Origin: Bacteroidales bacterium
GTDB taxonomy: Bacteria > Bacteroidota > Bacteroidia > Bacteroidales > P3
Assembly (NCBI GenBank): GCA_017448905.1
Contig: JAFSKP010000035.1
Location: 1-55,586 of the forward strand
Length of the DNA: 55,586 nucleotides
Direction: 5' to 3'
Positions within the stretch are counted from its first letter, which is position 1. Each line of letters opens with the position of its first letter. The notes beneath the pieces were generated by a model that did no database searches, was not told the DNA's origin, and was given only the letters and a program-made list of their open reading frames with translations. Shown one piece after another: positions 17,877 to 26,121 of the stretch. The position numbers were made by a program, and so were the translations under genes.

Positions 17877-17933
17877 GATTGTCTAGATTGTCTAGATTGT
17901 CTAGACCGTCCAGACCGTCTAGACCGTCTGGAA
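17877..17933 (+). repeat. 9-bp tandem repeat, TCTAGA family (copy A2)
   Basis: Six tandem 9-bp units (GATTGTCTA three times, then GACCGTCCA, GACCGTCTA, GACCGTCTG) lie between the divergent DUF5686 gene and the M49-like gene, ending 23 bp before the ATG of the latter. This is the most regular copy of the family in the window. Confidence 0.9.
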
Positions 17934-17955
17934 ACCAACTTTAAACCCTCAATAA

Positions 17956-19590
17956 ATGAAAAAAATTACAATTCTTGCAATGACAGCAGCAATGCTAATG
18001 ACGGTGGGCTGCAAAAACAAGCAGTCCGTAGAGAAATCGGAGATTCAGCAGAAAGTGGACGAGTATGCTGTGTTTGAACTCAAATCCGACCTCGTTGCGG
18101 GCCTTTCCGCCAACGAGAAGGAACTGGTCAAAATCTTCATCCAGATCAGCGAAGTGATGGATGAAATATACTGGGACCAGTATTTCGGCAATGAGAACCG
18201 CAAGGCTCTCGACACCCTTGGCGACCCCGCCGTCAAGGCTTTCGCCAACATCCAGTATGGAGCCTGGGACCGCCTCGACAGCGAGAAACCTTTCGTACCT
18301 GGCTATGGCGAGCGTCCGAAAGGTGCCAACTTCTATCCCGTCGACATGACCGAGGAGGAGTATGCAGCACTTGATGACCCTCTGAAGGAGAGCCAGTACA
18401 GCGTCATCCGCCGCGACGAGAACGGCAAGCTCTATGTTCTGCCTTACCATGAGGCCTACAAGGAGCAGCTCGCCAAGGTCGACGCCCTGCTCGAGAAGGC
18501 TATCGCCCTGGCCGACAATGCCGGCCTGAAGAAATATCTGGAGACTCGCCGTGAGGCTTTCCGCACCGACGACTACTTTGAGAGCGACATGGTCTGGATG
18601 GACATGAAGGACTCGAAGCTCGACTTTGTCGTCGGCCCCATCGAGAACTACGACGACGCCCTCCACGGCCTGAAATGCTCACAGGAGGCCTATGTCCTCA
18701 TCAAGGACGAGGAGTGGAGCAACGACCTCAGCAAGTTCGCCGCCATGCTCCCCGAGATGCAGAAATTACTGCCCTGCGACGAGAAGTACAAGAAAGAGGT
18801 TCCAGGCACCGACTGCGACATCAATGTCTATGACGTGGTGTACTACGGTGGCGACTGCAACGCCGGCAGCAAAACCATCGCCATCAACCTGCCCAACGAC
18901 GAACGCGTGCAGCTGGCCAAGGGCAGCCGCCGCCTGCAGCTGAAGAACGCCATGAAAGCCAAGTTCGACAACATCATGATTCCTATCGCCAATCTGATGG
19001 TCTGCGACGAGCAGGTCGACAGCGTGACGTTCAACGCCTTCTTCGGCAATACCTGCTACCATGAGGTGGCTCATGGTCTGGGCATCAAGAACACTATCAC
19101 CGGCAAGGGCGCTTGCCGCCAGGCTCTCGGTGCGCAGTACAGCGCATGGGAAGAGGCCAAGGCCGATGTCTGCGGTCTGTTCCTCACCGAGCAGCTCATC
19201 GAGCGTGGCGAGATCACCAACACCACCGTCGCCCAGAACTACATCACTTTCATCGCCGGCATTCTGCGTAGCGTCCGCTTCGGTGCCACCGAGGCTCATG
19301 GTGTTGCCAACATTATGTGCTACAACTACTTCCTTGAGCATGGCGCTTTCAGCCGCAACGCACAGGGCAAGTATGTCATTGATGTCGACAAGGCCCGTGA
19401 GGCCGCCCGTGGCTGGGCCTCCATCATCATCGCCATGGAAGGCGAAGGCGACATGGCTGCCGCCAAGGCCTATAGCGACAAGAACGGCAAGGTTAGTGCC
19501 GACCTCCAGAAGGATCTCGACGCCATCCGCGATGCCAACATCCCCCGCGACATTGTCTACAAGCAGGGTGCCGCAGTGCTGGGACTGTAA
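17956..19590 (+). CDS. M49-like (dipeptidyl-peptidase III-type) metallopeptidase lipoprotein
   Basis: A 544-residue protein with lipoprotein signal MKKITILAMTAAMLMTVGC (lipobox MTVGC). The catalytic part holds HEVAH (H369, E370, H373) and a second motif EEAKAD (from E399), matching the zinc-site pair HExxxH and EExxAE/D of M49 dipeptidyl peptidase III. Here the first motif has the shorter HExxH spacing seen in some divergent M49 members. The N-terminal half (YWDQYFGNE, DPLKESQYSVIRRDENGKL) also fits these short bacterial M49-like proteins. It probably removes dipeptides, or is an inactive relative; activity is not certain. It is flanked on both sides by DUF5686 genes and is followed by a bidirectional terminator. 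Confidence 0.8.
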   Translation: MKKITILAMTAAMLMTVGCKNKQSVEKSEIQQKVDEYAVFELKSDLVAGLSANEKELVKIFIQISEVMDEIYWDQYFGNENRKALDTLGDPAVKAFANIQYGAWDRLDSEKPFVPGYGERPKGANFYPVDMTEEEYAALDDPLKESQYSVIRRDENGKLYVLPYHEAYKEQLAKVDALLEKAIALADNAGLKKYLETRREAFRTDDYFESDMVWMDMKDSKLDFVVGPIENYDDALHGLKCSQEAYVLIKDEEWSNDLSKFAAMLPEMQKLLPCDEKYKKEVPGTDCDINVYDVVYYGGDCNAGSKTIAINLPNDERVQLAKGSRRLQLKNAMKAKFDNIMIPIANLMVCDEQVDSVTFNAFFGNTCYHEVAHGLGIKNTITGKGACRQALGAQYSAWEEAKADVCGLFLTEQLIERGEITNTTVAQNYITFIAGILRSVRFGATEAHGVANIMCYNYFLEHGAFSRNAQGKYVIDVDKAREAARGWASIIIAMEGEGDMAAAKAYSDKNGKVSADLQKDLDAIRDANIPRDIVYKQGAAVLGL

Positions 19591-19622
19591 ATGTTGAAAA
19601 CTGACAATTCGCTGTAGCGGTC

Positions 19623-19664
19623 ACGTGAAAACGGGCATCCAATCTTGGGTGTCCGTTTTCACGT
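19623..19664. terminator. Bidirectional terminator between convergent M49-like and DUF5686 genes
   Basis: A long stem, ACGTGAAAACGG paired with CCGTTTTCACGT, continuing through GCA.CC/GG.TG to a short loop. It sits 33 bp after the M49-like stop and 27 bp from the convergent DUF5686 stop. Confidence 0.8.
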
Positions 19665-19690
19665 CATTGCATTTCCTGGTTATAGCTTCT

Positions 19691-22309
19691 TTACAGCATT
19701 ATGCGGATCTCGAGACGGATGGCTCCGCATTGGCGTGGAGTCAGTCCGTCGGTGTAGGTGAGGCGTCGGACGTAGTCGATTCGGAAAAGGCTCAGGATGT
19801 TTTCGATACCTATGCTGGCCTCCATGTATGGCGTGCTGCCCAACGGCGCGGTGCCGTCAGGAAACTGGTAAAGGCCGGAGGGATTGATGTCGGGATTGTT
19901 CTTGTCGCTCAGTCTCCCGTACAGTATGTTACAACCTACGACTTCGCGGAGCTTGAGACGCCGTACCAGCGGAATATGGCTGAGGATGAGGCCTTTCATG
20001 TGGTAGGCCGTGTGGAGCGATGCGTATCGGTCGACGATAAACTCCATGGGGTGCATGGCGTTGAATGCCGAGGGTGCAAGGAATATGCCGTCGTTGCCGT
20101 CGGGGATGATGAGGCGCGGCAGGGGCACGCGGTTCCAGATGATGCCTGTTCCCAAGTGGATGTCTGTGTATCCGAGTATGCCAAGCCAGAAGCGTTTCTC
20201 GGCACTGATGTCGGTGCGCTGGTAGAAGAAGCCACCTGTCATATATGCCATGCGGTGGCTGAGTATGACTGTGGGTATGTCTTTTTTGAGGCGCATGAGC
20301 GAGGCGTTGCCGGGGCGGCCGAAATCCTCGACGAGATATGGGAAATAGGCGAGGCGTGCCGTCCATTCGCCTTCGGCGAAGTGGTTGACTTCCTCGAGGG
20401 TGCCGTCGTCCATGAGCCGGTGATAATGGAGCGTGCCTGTGGGAGTGTAGTGGCGTGCGGCAAGCCAGGTGTCGATGTTGAGGTGGCTGGGGAACTCTTT
20501 GCGTAGTCTCAGCTGGGCTTCGCCGACGTACTGGAGGTTGTAGGCGATATCGTTCGACGAAGAGATATTGTCGCGGTCCAGCTTCTCGAAGCTCTGCCCA
20601 GGCACTTCGAGGTCGTAGGCTGTACGCAGGCTGATGAGGCTCAGCGGGTTCTCGTGCGAGTGGTGCTCTTTTTCATCGAAGGTGTGGATTAGCGTGGTGC
20701 TGAATTTGGGTCTCCTGTCGCGAAAGCCGTAGGCCACGTAGCCCTCGATGAAGTTGCTGCGGCTCAATGCAGCCGTTGTCATGCCGCCGAGACGCAGACG
20801 CCAGCCCTCCTGATGGTTATGGCTGACGAAGTTGTAGACGGGACCGATGTCGAAGAGGCTCGAGTCGCGCTGGCTGCGTGTCGAGACGTGTCCGGTCATG
20901 ACGGCCAGTGCGAACTTCTTCAGGGCACGCATCTCGGGCAGCTGCAAGATGTCATGACGCATGCTGTCGATGCCGCGTTCACCTTTGGTCAGCGGTGCGG
21001 GACGCAGGTGCTCCCAGTCGGCCGTCCGCAGTTGCTCGCGGGGAAGCGATGCGGTGCTGGTGAGTGGTGCGAAGAGTGTGTCGGGCAGTATGACGGCTGT
21101 GTCGCCAAAGCGGTAGGCATTGCAGATGGTGGTCTGCTGGACGTAGAGCTCCTGTAGGCTGCGGCTCGCATAGATGCGTCCGAAGATGTCGGTACGCTCC
21201 GGGAGATACTGTAGTGTTGAGTGTTGAGAGTTGAGACTTCGCGGCGGTCCGTTCTCTGCTCTCTGTTCTCCGCTCTCCGTTCTCCGCTTAAAGGTCTGAT
21301 GTATGGTAAGGTCCCTGACATAGTTCAGGCTGACGTTTTTTGACACAGCCATGCTGTAGGCGGCGACGGCATAGCTGCTGTCGAGGGCTATGAGCATCTG
21401 TCCCGTGAAGCCGTAGGTGCTGGTGTTGACAGGGGCGAAGGAGAGCTCGACGCAGGGAATGCCATCCACGATGACGGTGTCGGTGATGTAGAAATGGTAG
21501 AACGCTATGGCAAGAGTGCTGTGGAGTGGGCTGGTGAAGTGGGTGAGCATTATCTCGATGTCGTTGTCGTAGATGTCGATGGACTGGAACATGGCACTGA
21601 ATGTCGAGTCCATGCCGTCTTGCCCCAGCATTTCGTTCATGCCCGTAAGGTGGCGTGCGGTGACGAGGGTGCGTCGGCCTCGGTTGCTGTCAATGCTTTC
21701 GGTACATCTGGTCTCACGGATGGAGACATAGAATGCCGGTGTCTCGTCGAAAGGTGTCTGTCCGATATATTTTTCTATTGTTTTCAGCCGTCGCCAGGGC
21801 CATTTCCTGTCGAAATCGTGACGGAAGTCGTCGAGTGCAAGGACTTCTTTCTGGTAAATGTCGCGTGAGAAGCTTTGTGACGACGAGAGCCGGTTGCGTT
21901 CCTTGTTGGCGATGACGTTCCTGGCCAGTTCTACGGCAGGATTGCCACGGCGGCGGTAACGGGAACGTCTTTTGCGTGTGGCGGTTACCTCGGCGGCCTT
22001 GAGGGTGTTGGCACGTGGTGAGAGCTCTATTTTCACGCCTCTCCTGACGGAGCCCGGACGCAGGCCTATGGTTTTCGGGGCGTAGCCTAGCATCTGGAAT
22101 CGTACGGAATCGTGTGGTGTGTCGCTCGTCAGTCGGAAACGTCCGTCGCCGTCTGTGACAGTGCCGATGGTGGTGCCTACGAATCCCACCTGTACGAAGG
22201 GAAGTAGCTCGCCGCTTTGGGCATCGACGACACGACCCTGGATGCCTGTCTGCTGGGCATGGGCAAGACTGGCAAAAAGGAGGAATGATATGTAGACGAG
22301 CTTTTTGAT
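19691..22309 (-). CDS. DUF5686 family outer-membrane protein (copy 2), no canonical start codon
   Basis: An 872-residue reading if translation begins at ATC 22309. The open frame after the fucosidase TAA encodes a good signal peptide (IKKLVYISFLLFASLAHAQ) and the full CarboxypepD_reg-like domain (GRVVDAQSGELLPFVQVGF), but it contains no ATG, GTG or TTG before the internal GTG at 22189. Starting there would remove the signal peptide and half of the first domain, so it is rejected. The true start is either a rare ATC codon, a mutated ATG, or a sequence error. The body parallels copy 1: basic linker RKRRSRYRRRGNPAVELARNV, the DUF5686 barrel, C-terminal IRLEIRIML. A repeat-derived insert (SGEQRAENGPPRSLNSQHS) is present mid-protein (21214-21288). 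Confidence 0.75.
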   Translation of the reverse strand: MKKLVYISFLLFASLAHAQQTGIQGRVVDAQSGELLPFVQVGFVGTTIGTVTDGDGRFRLTSDTPHDSVRFQMLGYAPKTIGLRPGSVRRGVKIELSPRANTLKAAEVTATRKRRSRYRRRGNPAVELARNVIANKERNRLSSSQSFSRDIYQKEVLALDDFRHDFDRKWPWRRLKTIEKYIGQTPFDETPAFYVSIRETRCTESIDSNRGRRTLVTARHLTGMNEMLGQDGMDSTFSAMFQSIDIYDNDIEIMLTHFTSPLHSTLAIAFYHFYITDTVIVDGIPCVELSFAPVNTSTYGFTGQMLIALDSSYAVAAYSMAVSKNVSLNYVRDLTIHQTFKRRTESGEQRAENGPPRSLNSQHSTLQYLPERTDIFGRIYASRSLQELYVQQTTICNAYRFGDTAVILPDTLFAPLTSTASLPREQLRTADWEHLRPAPLTKGERGIDSMRHDILQLPEMRALKKFALAVMTGHVSTRSQRDSSLFDIGPVYNFVSHNHQEGWRLRLGGMTTAALSRSNFIEGYVAYGFRDRRPKFSTTLIHTFDEKEHHSHENPLSLISLRTAYDLEVPGQSFEKLDRDNISSSNDIAYNLQYVGEAQLRLRKEFPSHLNIDTWLAARHYTPTGTLHYHRLMDDGTLEEVNHFAEGEWTARLAYFPYLVEDFGRPGNASLMRLKKDIPTVILSHRMAYMTGGFFYQRTDISAEKRFWLGILGYTDIHLGTGIIWNRVPLPRLIIPDGNDGIFLAPSAFNAMHPMEFIVDRYASLHTAYHMKGLILSHIPLVRRLKLREVVGCNILYGRLSDKNNPDINPSGLYQFPDGTAPLGSTPYMEASIGIENILSLFRIDYVRRLTYTDGLTPRQCGAIRLEIRIML
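21214..21288 (-). repeat. Composite short repeats inside the DUF5686 copy 2 coding region
   Basis: Two repeat blocks lie in frame: a TCAACTCTCAAC-type block (21214-21248) and a GTTCTCCGCTCTCC-type block (21251-21288). The first, read on the minus strand, shares CCGCCGCGAAG-2nt-TCAACTCTCAAC with the intergenic copy at 26082-26113. The encoded peptide has no counterpart in the paralogue, which supports insertion. Confidence 0.75.
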
Positions 22310-22321
22310 TGCTTTTGGGTT

Positions 22322-23791
22322 TTATCTAAGCCATTTGTCCAAATAGACTCCTACGTGGTTGATGACGGGGCATGCAAGGGCTTCGTCGATGCTGATGCGG
22401 ATGGCCTTTGCCGTGACGGTAGGTGTGAGCAGTATGCGTTTATAGCCTATGGTTGTGGCTTTTGCCAGCGGATGCCAGGTGCCGTCGGTCGACAGGTATT
22501 CGACAGTCAGGGCAGCAACACGTTGCCCCAGGGGGATATACTCCTGCAGCATGACGCGGTTGAAAACGGTCTGCTCGTCGAAGGTGAGTGTCAGGGTAGG
22601 GGAGAGGACGCTGTCGTCCACTGCCCAGTAGGTGTGGTAGTCGTCGTCCAGCACGTTTTCGGGCCTGAAGGTGCGGCATCGTCTGCCGCCGCGTATATGC
22701 GATGCTTCTGTCCGGGCGTGGCAGGCCAGGTTTGTGGAGAAGATGCTGTCGAGTGTCTGCCGCAGCTCCACGACCCTTGCCGAGTCGGCGGAGGAAATCA
22801 GTCCACGGCGGTCGGGGGGTACGTTGAGAAGCAGGAGTGCGTTGCGTCCCACACTGTTGTAGTATATCTCGAGCAGTTGCTGGAGTGTTTTGGGTGTCTC
22901 GTTGTCGTGGTAGAACCATCCGGGGCGTATGCTGACGTCGGCCTCGGCGGGTACCCAATAGAGAGTCGCAGTGGGTCGGTTGCCTTGATTGAGGGTGTCG
23001 GGGTGTGGAGAACCGGCTCCTGGCGTGAAGCCTTCGATGTCGAGCGTCGACCAGCAGGTCTCGCCAGCCCGGCCTTCTTCGTTGCCTATCCATCGGCAAC
23101 CAGGCCCTACGTCGCTGAAGATGACAGCACGGGGTTGGATGCGTGCCACTGTGCTGTTGAAGAGTGTCCAGTCGTAGTCTTGTTTCCTGCCATTGGGGCC
23201 TTCGCCGTTGGCGCCGTCGAACCATTGTTCAAAGATGTCGCCATATCTCGAAAGTGCATCTTCGAGCGTCAAGCGGAATGTCTCGTTGTATTCGGGTGTC
23301 CCGTATGTCGGTGCGTTGCGGTCCCAGGGCGAGATGTAGATGCCCATCTTTAGAGTTGGAAGTTGAGACTTGTTTTCGTCGATGGCGTCGCGGAGCTCTT
23401 TAAGCACGTCACCCCTGCCGTCGCGCCAGGGTGACTGGCTGACGGTGTGGCTGCTGTAGGGCGTTGGCCACAGGCAGAAACCGTCATGGTGCTTGGCGGT
23501 GATGATGATTCCTCCCATGCCCCCCTGCTGTGCCACTGTCACCCATTGGCGGCAGTCGAGCGCAGTGGGGTTGAAGAGTGCTTCAGACTCGTTGCCGTTG
23601 CCCCATTCGAGGCCGGTGAATGTGTTGGGCCCGAAATGGCAGAACATGTTCATCTCCATGCGTTGCCATTCCACCTGCTGCGGTGTGGGACATGGACCAT
23701 ACGGCAAGGGTGGGGGGACACTGTGGCTACAGGCTGCGAGAAATGCGGCTATTGTGGCCAGAATAATGCATCGGACAGTTTTTTTCGGCAT
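22322..23791 (-). CDS. Alpha-L-fucosidase (GH29) lipoprotein with C-terminal carbohydrate-binding-like domain
   Basis: A 489-residue enzyme with lipoprotein signal MPKKTVRCIILATIAAFLAAC (lipobox LAAC); the ATG at 23791 is chosen because the longer frame crosses the promoter. GH29 motifs are MFCHFGPNTFTGLEWGNG, IITAKHHDGFCLWPT, and the catalytic-nucleophile segment FEQWFDGANGEGP. The last ~130 residues form a F5/8-type or discoidin-like beta-sandwich (YHTYWAVDDSVLSPTLTLTF). It releases fucose from host glycans such as mucin or plant xyloglucan in the periplasm or at the surface. A repeat-like stretch (23350-23372) codes for NKSQLPTLK, slightly enlarging a loop before GIYISPWDRN. It ends 12 bp before the putative ATC start of the DUF5686 copy 2. 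Confidence 0.9.
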   Translation of the reverse strand: MPKKTVRCIILATIAAFLAACSHSVPPPLPYGPCPTPQQVEWQRMEMNMFCHFGPNTFTGLEWGNGNESEALFNPTALDCRQWVTVAQQGGMGGIIITAKHHDGFCLWPTPYSSHTVSQSPWRDGRGDVLKELRDAIDENKSQLPTLKMGIYISPWDRNAPTYGTPEYNETFRLTLEDALSRYGDIFEQWFDGANGEGPNGRKQDYDWTLFNSTVARIQPRAVIFSDVGPGCRWIGNEEGRAGETCWSTLDIEGFTPGAGSPHPDTLNQGNRPTATLYWVPAEADVSIRPGWFYHDNETPKTLQQLLEIYYNSVGRNALLLLNVPPDRRGLISSADSARVVELRQTLDSIFSTNLACHARTEASHIRGGRRCRTFRPENVLDDDYHTYWAVDDSVLSPTLTLTFDEQTVFNRVMLQEYIPLGQRVAALTVEYLSTDGTWHPLAKATTIGYKRILLTPTVTAKAIRISIDEALACPVINHVGVYLDKWLR

Positions 23792-23864
23792 GGTGCGGGG
23801 GATTGAAAAGATTTGCAAATTTACGTCTTTTTTTGACTTTGTACGTAAAACCTGAAAAAAATAG

Positions 23865-23872
23865 TATTTTTG
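23865..23872 (+). promoter_or_regulatory. -7 promoter element before the acyltransferase gene
   Basis: TATTTTTG, 34 nt upstream of the acyltransferase ATG. A TTTG at 23838-23841 is a possible -33 box but with a long 23-bp spacer. Confidence 0.55.
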
Positions 23873-23906
23873 CATCTCCAAACCATTCAACACTTCTGCT
23901 ATCTCT

Positions 23907-24599
23907 ATGACACAAAGACACCGTGACAAACGCCTCAAGGCTTGGCGCTATTTGTTGGCTTTTCCGCGCAGCATCTGGTGGAATTTCCGTCTTTTGCCGT
24001 TAAGACAGGCTGTCAGGATGCCCCTTTTGGTTTCGCACCGCACCTGTATGTCGTTCTCCCACGGATCCCTTCGCCTCGATGCTGTCCGACCCAAGGTCGG
24101 ACTGGTGAAAATCGGATTTGCGACAAGTCAGTGCAGCGACTTCAGGCATGACCGCACGCGTCTTGACGTGCATGGCTTGCTCCATGTGGCTGGCTATTGT
24201 GCCATAGGCGCGGGCTGCAGCATCGAGGTCTCAGAGAATGCCACGCTGACGTTGGGCGACGACTTCCATCTCGGGCCGCGGTCGCTCGTCATCTGCCATC
24301 GCCAGATTACTTTCGGCACACACACGCTGACGTCGTGGAACTGCAGTTTTATGGATACCGACCAGCATGAACTGGTCGATGATGGCGGTCGCTGTGTCAA
24401 TGCTGACCGCCCTGTCGGGGTGGGTGACGGCTGTTGGTTCGGGTGCCATAGCATCGTGACCAAAGGGGTTGTCTTGGCCCCGCGTACTACGGTAGGGGCT
24501 GCCTCGCACCCTGTAGGATGTTATGACGAACCTGATACTGTGATTGCCGGCAATCCCGCCAAGGTGGTACGCAGAGGCGTGCACTGGTCGGGTCGGTGA
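23907..24599 (+). CDS. Left-handed beta-helix acyltransferase (hexapeptide repeat family)
   Basis: A 230-residue protein. The N-terminal ~70 residues are basic and helical (WRYLLAFPRSIWWNFRLLPLRQA). The C-terminal ~130 residues have hexapeptide-repeat periodicity (LHVAGYCAIGAGCSIEVSENATLTLGDDFHLG; VGVGDGCWFGCHSIVTKGVVLAPRTTVGA) and a final VIAGNPAKVVRRGV typical of WcaF/maltose O-acetyltransferase-like enzymes. The catalytic-type histidine region TDQHE is present. It probably O-acetylates an exopolysaccharide or lipopolysaccharide sugar using acetyl-CoA; the acceptor is unknown. It is a single gene ending in the large hairpin shared with the convergent hydrogenase-like gene. Confidence 0.8.
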   Translation: MTQRHRDKRLKAWRYLLAFPRSIWWNFRLLPLRQAVRMPLLVSHRTCMSFSHGSLRLDAVRPKVGLVKIGFATSQCSDFRHDRTRLDVHGLLHVAGYCAIGAGCSIEVSENATLTLGDDFHLGPRSLVICHRQITFGTHTLTSWNCSFMDTDQHELVDDGGRCVNADRPVGVGDGCWFGCHSIVTKGVVLAPRTTVGAASHPVGCYDEPDTVIAGNPAKVVRRGVHWSGR

Positions 24600-24660
24600 C
24601 GAGACGTCGTGGGGCTGTAGAAGGAAGCGGACGCTTCCGTCGTGTACAGCCGGTCTCGTC
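24598..24660. terminator. Large three-tier hairpin between convergent genes
   Basis: Nested stems GACGAGAC/GTCTCGTC (24598-24605 with 24653-24660), GGCTGT/ACAGCC (24613-24618 with 24646-24651) and GGAAGCG/CGCTTCC (24623-24629 with 24632-24638). It overlaps the acyltransferase stop and ends just before the HydS-like stop (24664), so it can act in both directions. Confidence 0.7.
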
Positions 24661-24663
24661 GTC

Positions 24664-26019
24664 TTACTCCTCTTTCATCCTGTCGTCCTTGCCCCACACG
24701 GCGTTCATGGCTGCGATGCACTCCTGGCGAGTGATGTCGTCTTTCCGTTCCAGATGGCGTTGGTAGAAGATGCAGCGGGAGAGACCAATGCGGTTGATTA
24801 CCACGTCGCCGGCGAACGACTCGCATGTCGGGGCTCCGCACAGGCCGCAGTCAATCTGTGGCAGACGTTCTTTCAGCCTGTTGATGCGTTCCATTTTCTC
24901 GAAAGCCTTGCTGCGGTCTTTGTCGAGCACGAACATCGAGCGTGGCTGCGGCGGTTCCACGGTGCTGTTGTCCAGCAGGAAGTCCTTCATCTTGTCCATG
25001 TCGCGGTCACGCGGCACCTCGCCGTTGCGTTCCCGTTCGGCGGCTTTGCGCGCCCGGGCGTACATGCGTGCGCCGCAGAGGAAACGGTTCTCGTAGCTCA
25101 GCAGGGCGCCGGCACAGCTCTGGTCGCAGGCCCTGAGCTCGAGGAACTCCACATCCTCCACTTCGTCGTTCTCCAGCTTGTCGAGGAAGTCCATGACGTT
25201 CTGGATGCCGTCGATGGCATAGCTTTTTTTTGCGAGACAGATGCGCCGTTCGCCATTGGTGAGTGTGCTGAGGATGGCATCGCTCGAGAGGTTGATGGTG
25301 CGGCTTTGGTGGGGGATGTATTTCTTCCCTTGCTCTTTGATTTTGCGGTATGTAAGGTTGAACAGCGAGTCCATGTTGATGACGCCGTCGATGATGGAAC
25401 GCTTTTCGCCTATGGGAGCCTTCACGGCGGCAATCTTGGCGGCGCACGGGGTGACGTAGAAAAGGCCTATCTCCTCGCGGGGGATCCCACGGTTCTGCAG
25501 CTCTTGGATACAGTAGAGTGCCGAGAGGTCGAGGGGAGCCTTGATGGGGAAAATGTTCTCTACCAGCGACGGGTATTTAATCTGGATCAGGCGAACAATG
25601 GCAGGACAGAAACTGGAAATCATCGGCCTGATGTCATCGTGCTCGCGCGCATACTTCTCTTTGGCTTCAGCAAAGATGTTGGCTCCCGACTCCACCTCGA
25701 AGACATGGCGGAAACCGAGCTCCATCAGGGCGTCGTAGATTCGTGACACGCGGATGTCCTCGGGAAATTGTCCGAGGAAGACGGCCGGGATAAGTGCCAC
25801 AGAGTGTGGAAAGGTATGGACCATGCCGAAGTCGTCCTGGTTGACATAGACTGCCTCTGCCGGACAAACCTCGTGGCATTTTCCACAGTCTATGCAGCGG
25901 TGTTCTTGGATATAGGCTGTGCCGTCGGTGATGCGTATGGCCTCGGTAGGGCACGCCTTCAGGCATCGCATGCAACCCACGCATTTGCTGTCGTCTATTT
26001 TTATCGCGTGTATGAACAT
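24664..26019 (-). CDS. HydS-like [FeFe] hydrogenase homologue (putative sensor)
   Basis: A 451-residue protein with a two-[4Fe-4S] ferredoxin N-terminus (CVGCMRCLKACP at 13-24 and CIDCGKCHEVCP at 42-53), a central [FeFe] hydrogenase large-subunit C-terminal-type domain, and a C-terminal Fe-S motif (CGLCGAPTC near 394-402, PF04060-like). H-cluster ligand positions appear kept: C138 in SSFCPAI, C192 in TPCAAK, and C298/C302 in ACDQSC. The residue equivalent to the proton-shuttling cysteine of catalytic enzymes (first C of TSCCP) is F137. This pattern suggests a slow or sensory enzyme, as known for HydS/group C-D homologues. It is encoded with an RsbW-like ATPase and a DRTGG protein on the minus strand, which fits a regulatory role. 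Confidence 0.8.
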   Translation of the reverse strand: MFIHAIKIDDSKCVGCMRCLKACPTEAIRITDGTAYIQEHRCIDCGKCHEVCPAEAVYVNQDDFGMVHTFPHSVALIPAVFLGQFPEDIRVSRIYDALMELGFRHVFEVESGANIFAEAKEKYAREHDDIRPMISSFCPAIVRLIQIKYPSLVENIFPIKAPLDLSALYCIQELQNRGIPREEIGLFYVTPCAAKIAAVKAPIGEKRSIIDGVINMDSLFNLTYRKIKEQGKKYIPHQSRTINLSSDAILSTLTNGERRICLAKKSYAIDGIQNVMDFLDKLENDEVEDVEFLELRACDQSCAGALLSYENRFLCGARMYARARKAAERERNGEVPRDRDMDKMKDFLLDNSTVEPPQPRSMFVLDKDRSKAFEKMERINRLKERLPQIDCGLCGAPTCESFAGDVVINRIGLSRCIFYQRHLERKDDITRQECIAAMNAVWGKDDRMKEE

Positions 26020-26025
26020 GGTTTG

Positions 26026-26065
26026 GTGATTAGTGAATAGTGATTAGTGAATGGTGACTCGTGAT
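26026..26065 (+). repeat. 7-bp tandem repeat (GATTAGT/GAATAGT) upstream of the HydS-like gene
   Basis: About six units GATTAGT, GAATAGT, GATTAGT, GAATGGT, GACTCGT lie between the HydS-like ATG (26019) and the RsbW-like stop. The reverse complement is the same ATTCACTAATCAC type found at 55179-55210. Confidence 0.85.
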
Positions 26066-26078
26066 AAGACAAATGTCC

Positions 26079-26121
26079 CCCCGCCGCGAAGCTTCAACTC
26101 TCAACTTTCATCTTCAGAAGT
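26079..26121 (+). repeat. Composite repeat CCGCCGCGAAG + TCAACTCTCAACTTTCATC
   Basis: A C-rich head (CCCCCCGCCGCGAAG) followed by CTTCAACTCTCAACTTTCATC. It overlaps the final codons of the RsbW-like gene. The same head and body occur on the minus strand within the DUF5686 copy 2 gene (21214-21248), and a related version lies at 36178-36221 before the second gldN. Confidence 0.75.

Noticed and set aside
17877-17933. CRISPR-like repeats
   Set aside because: The units are 9 bp in direct tandem with no spacers, and no cas genes are in the window.
19691-22189. DUF5686 copy 2 starting at GTG 22189
   Set aside because: It would remove the signal peptide and half of the first domain, which are clearly encoded upstream in the same frame.
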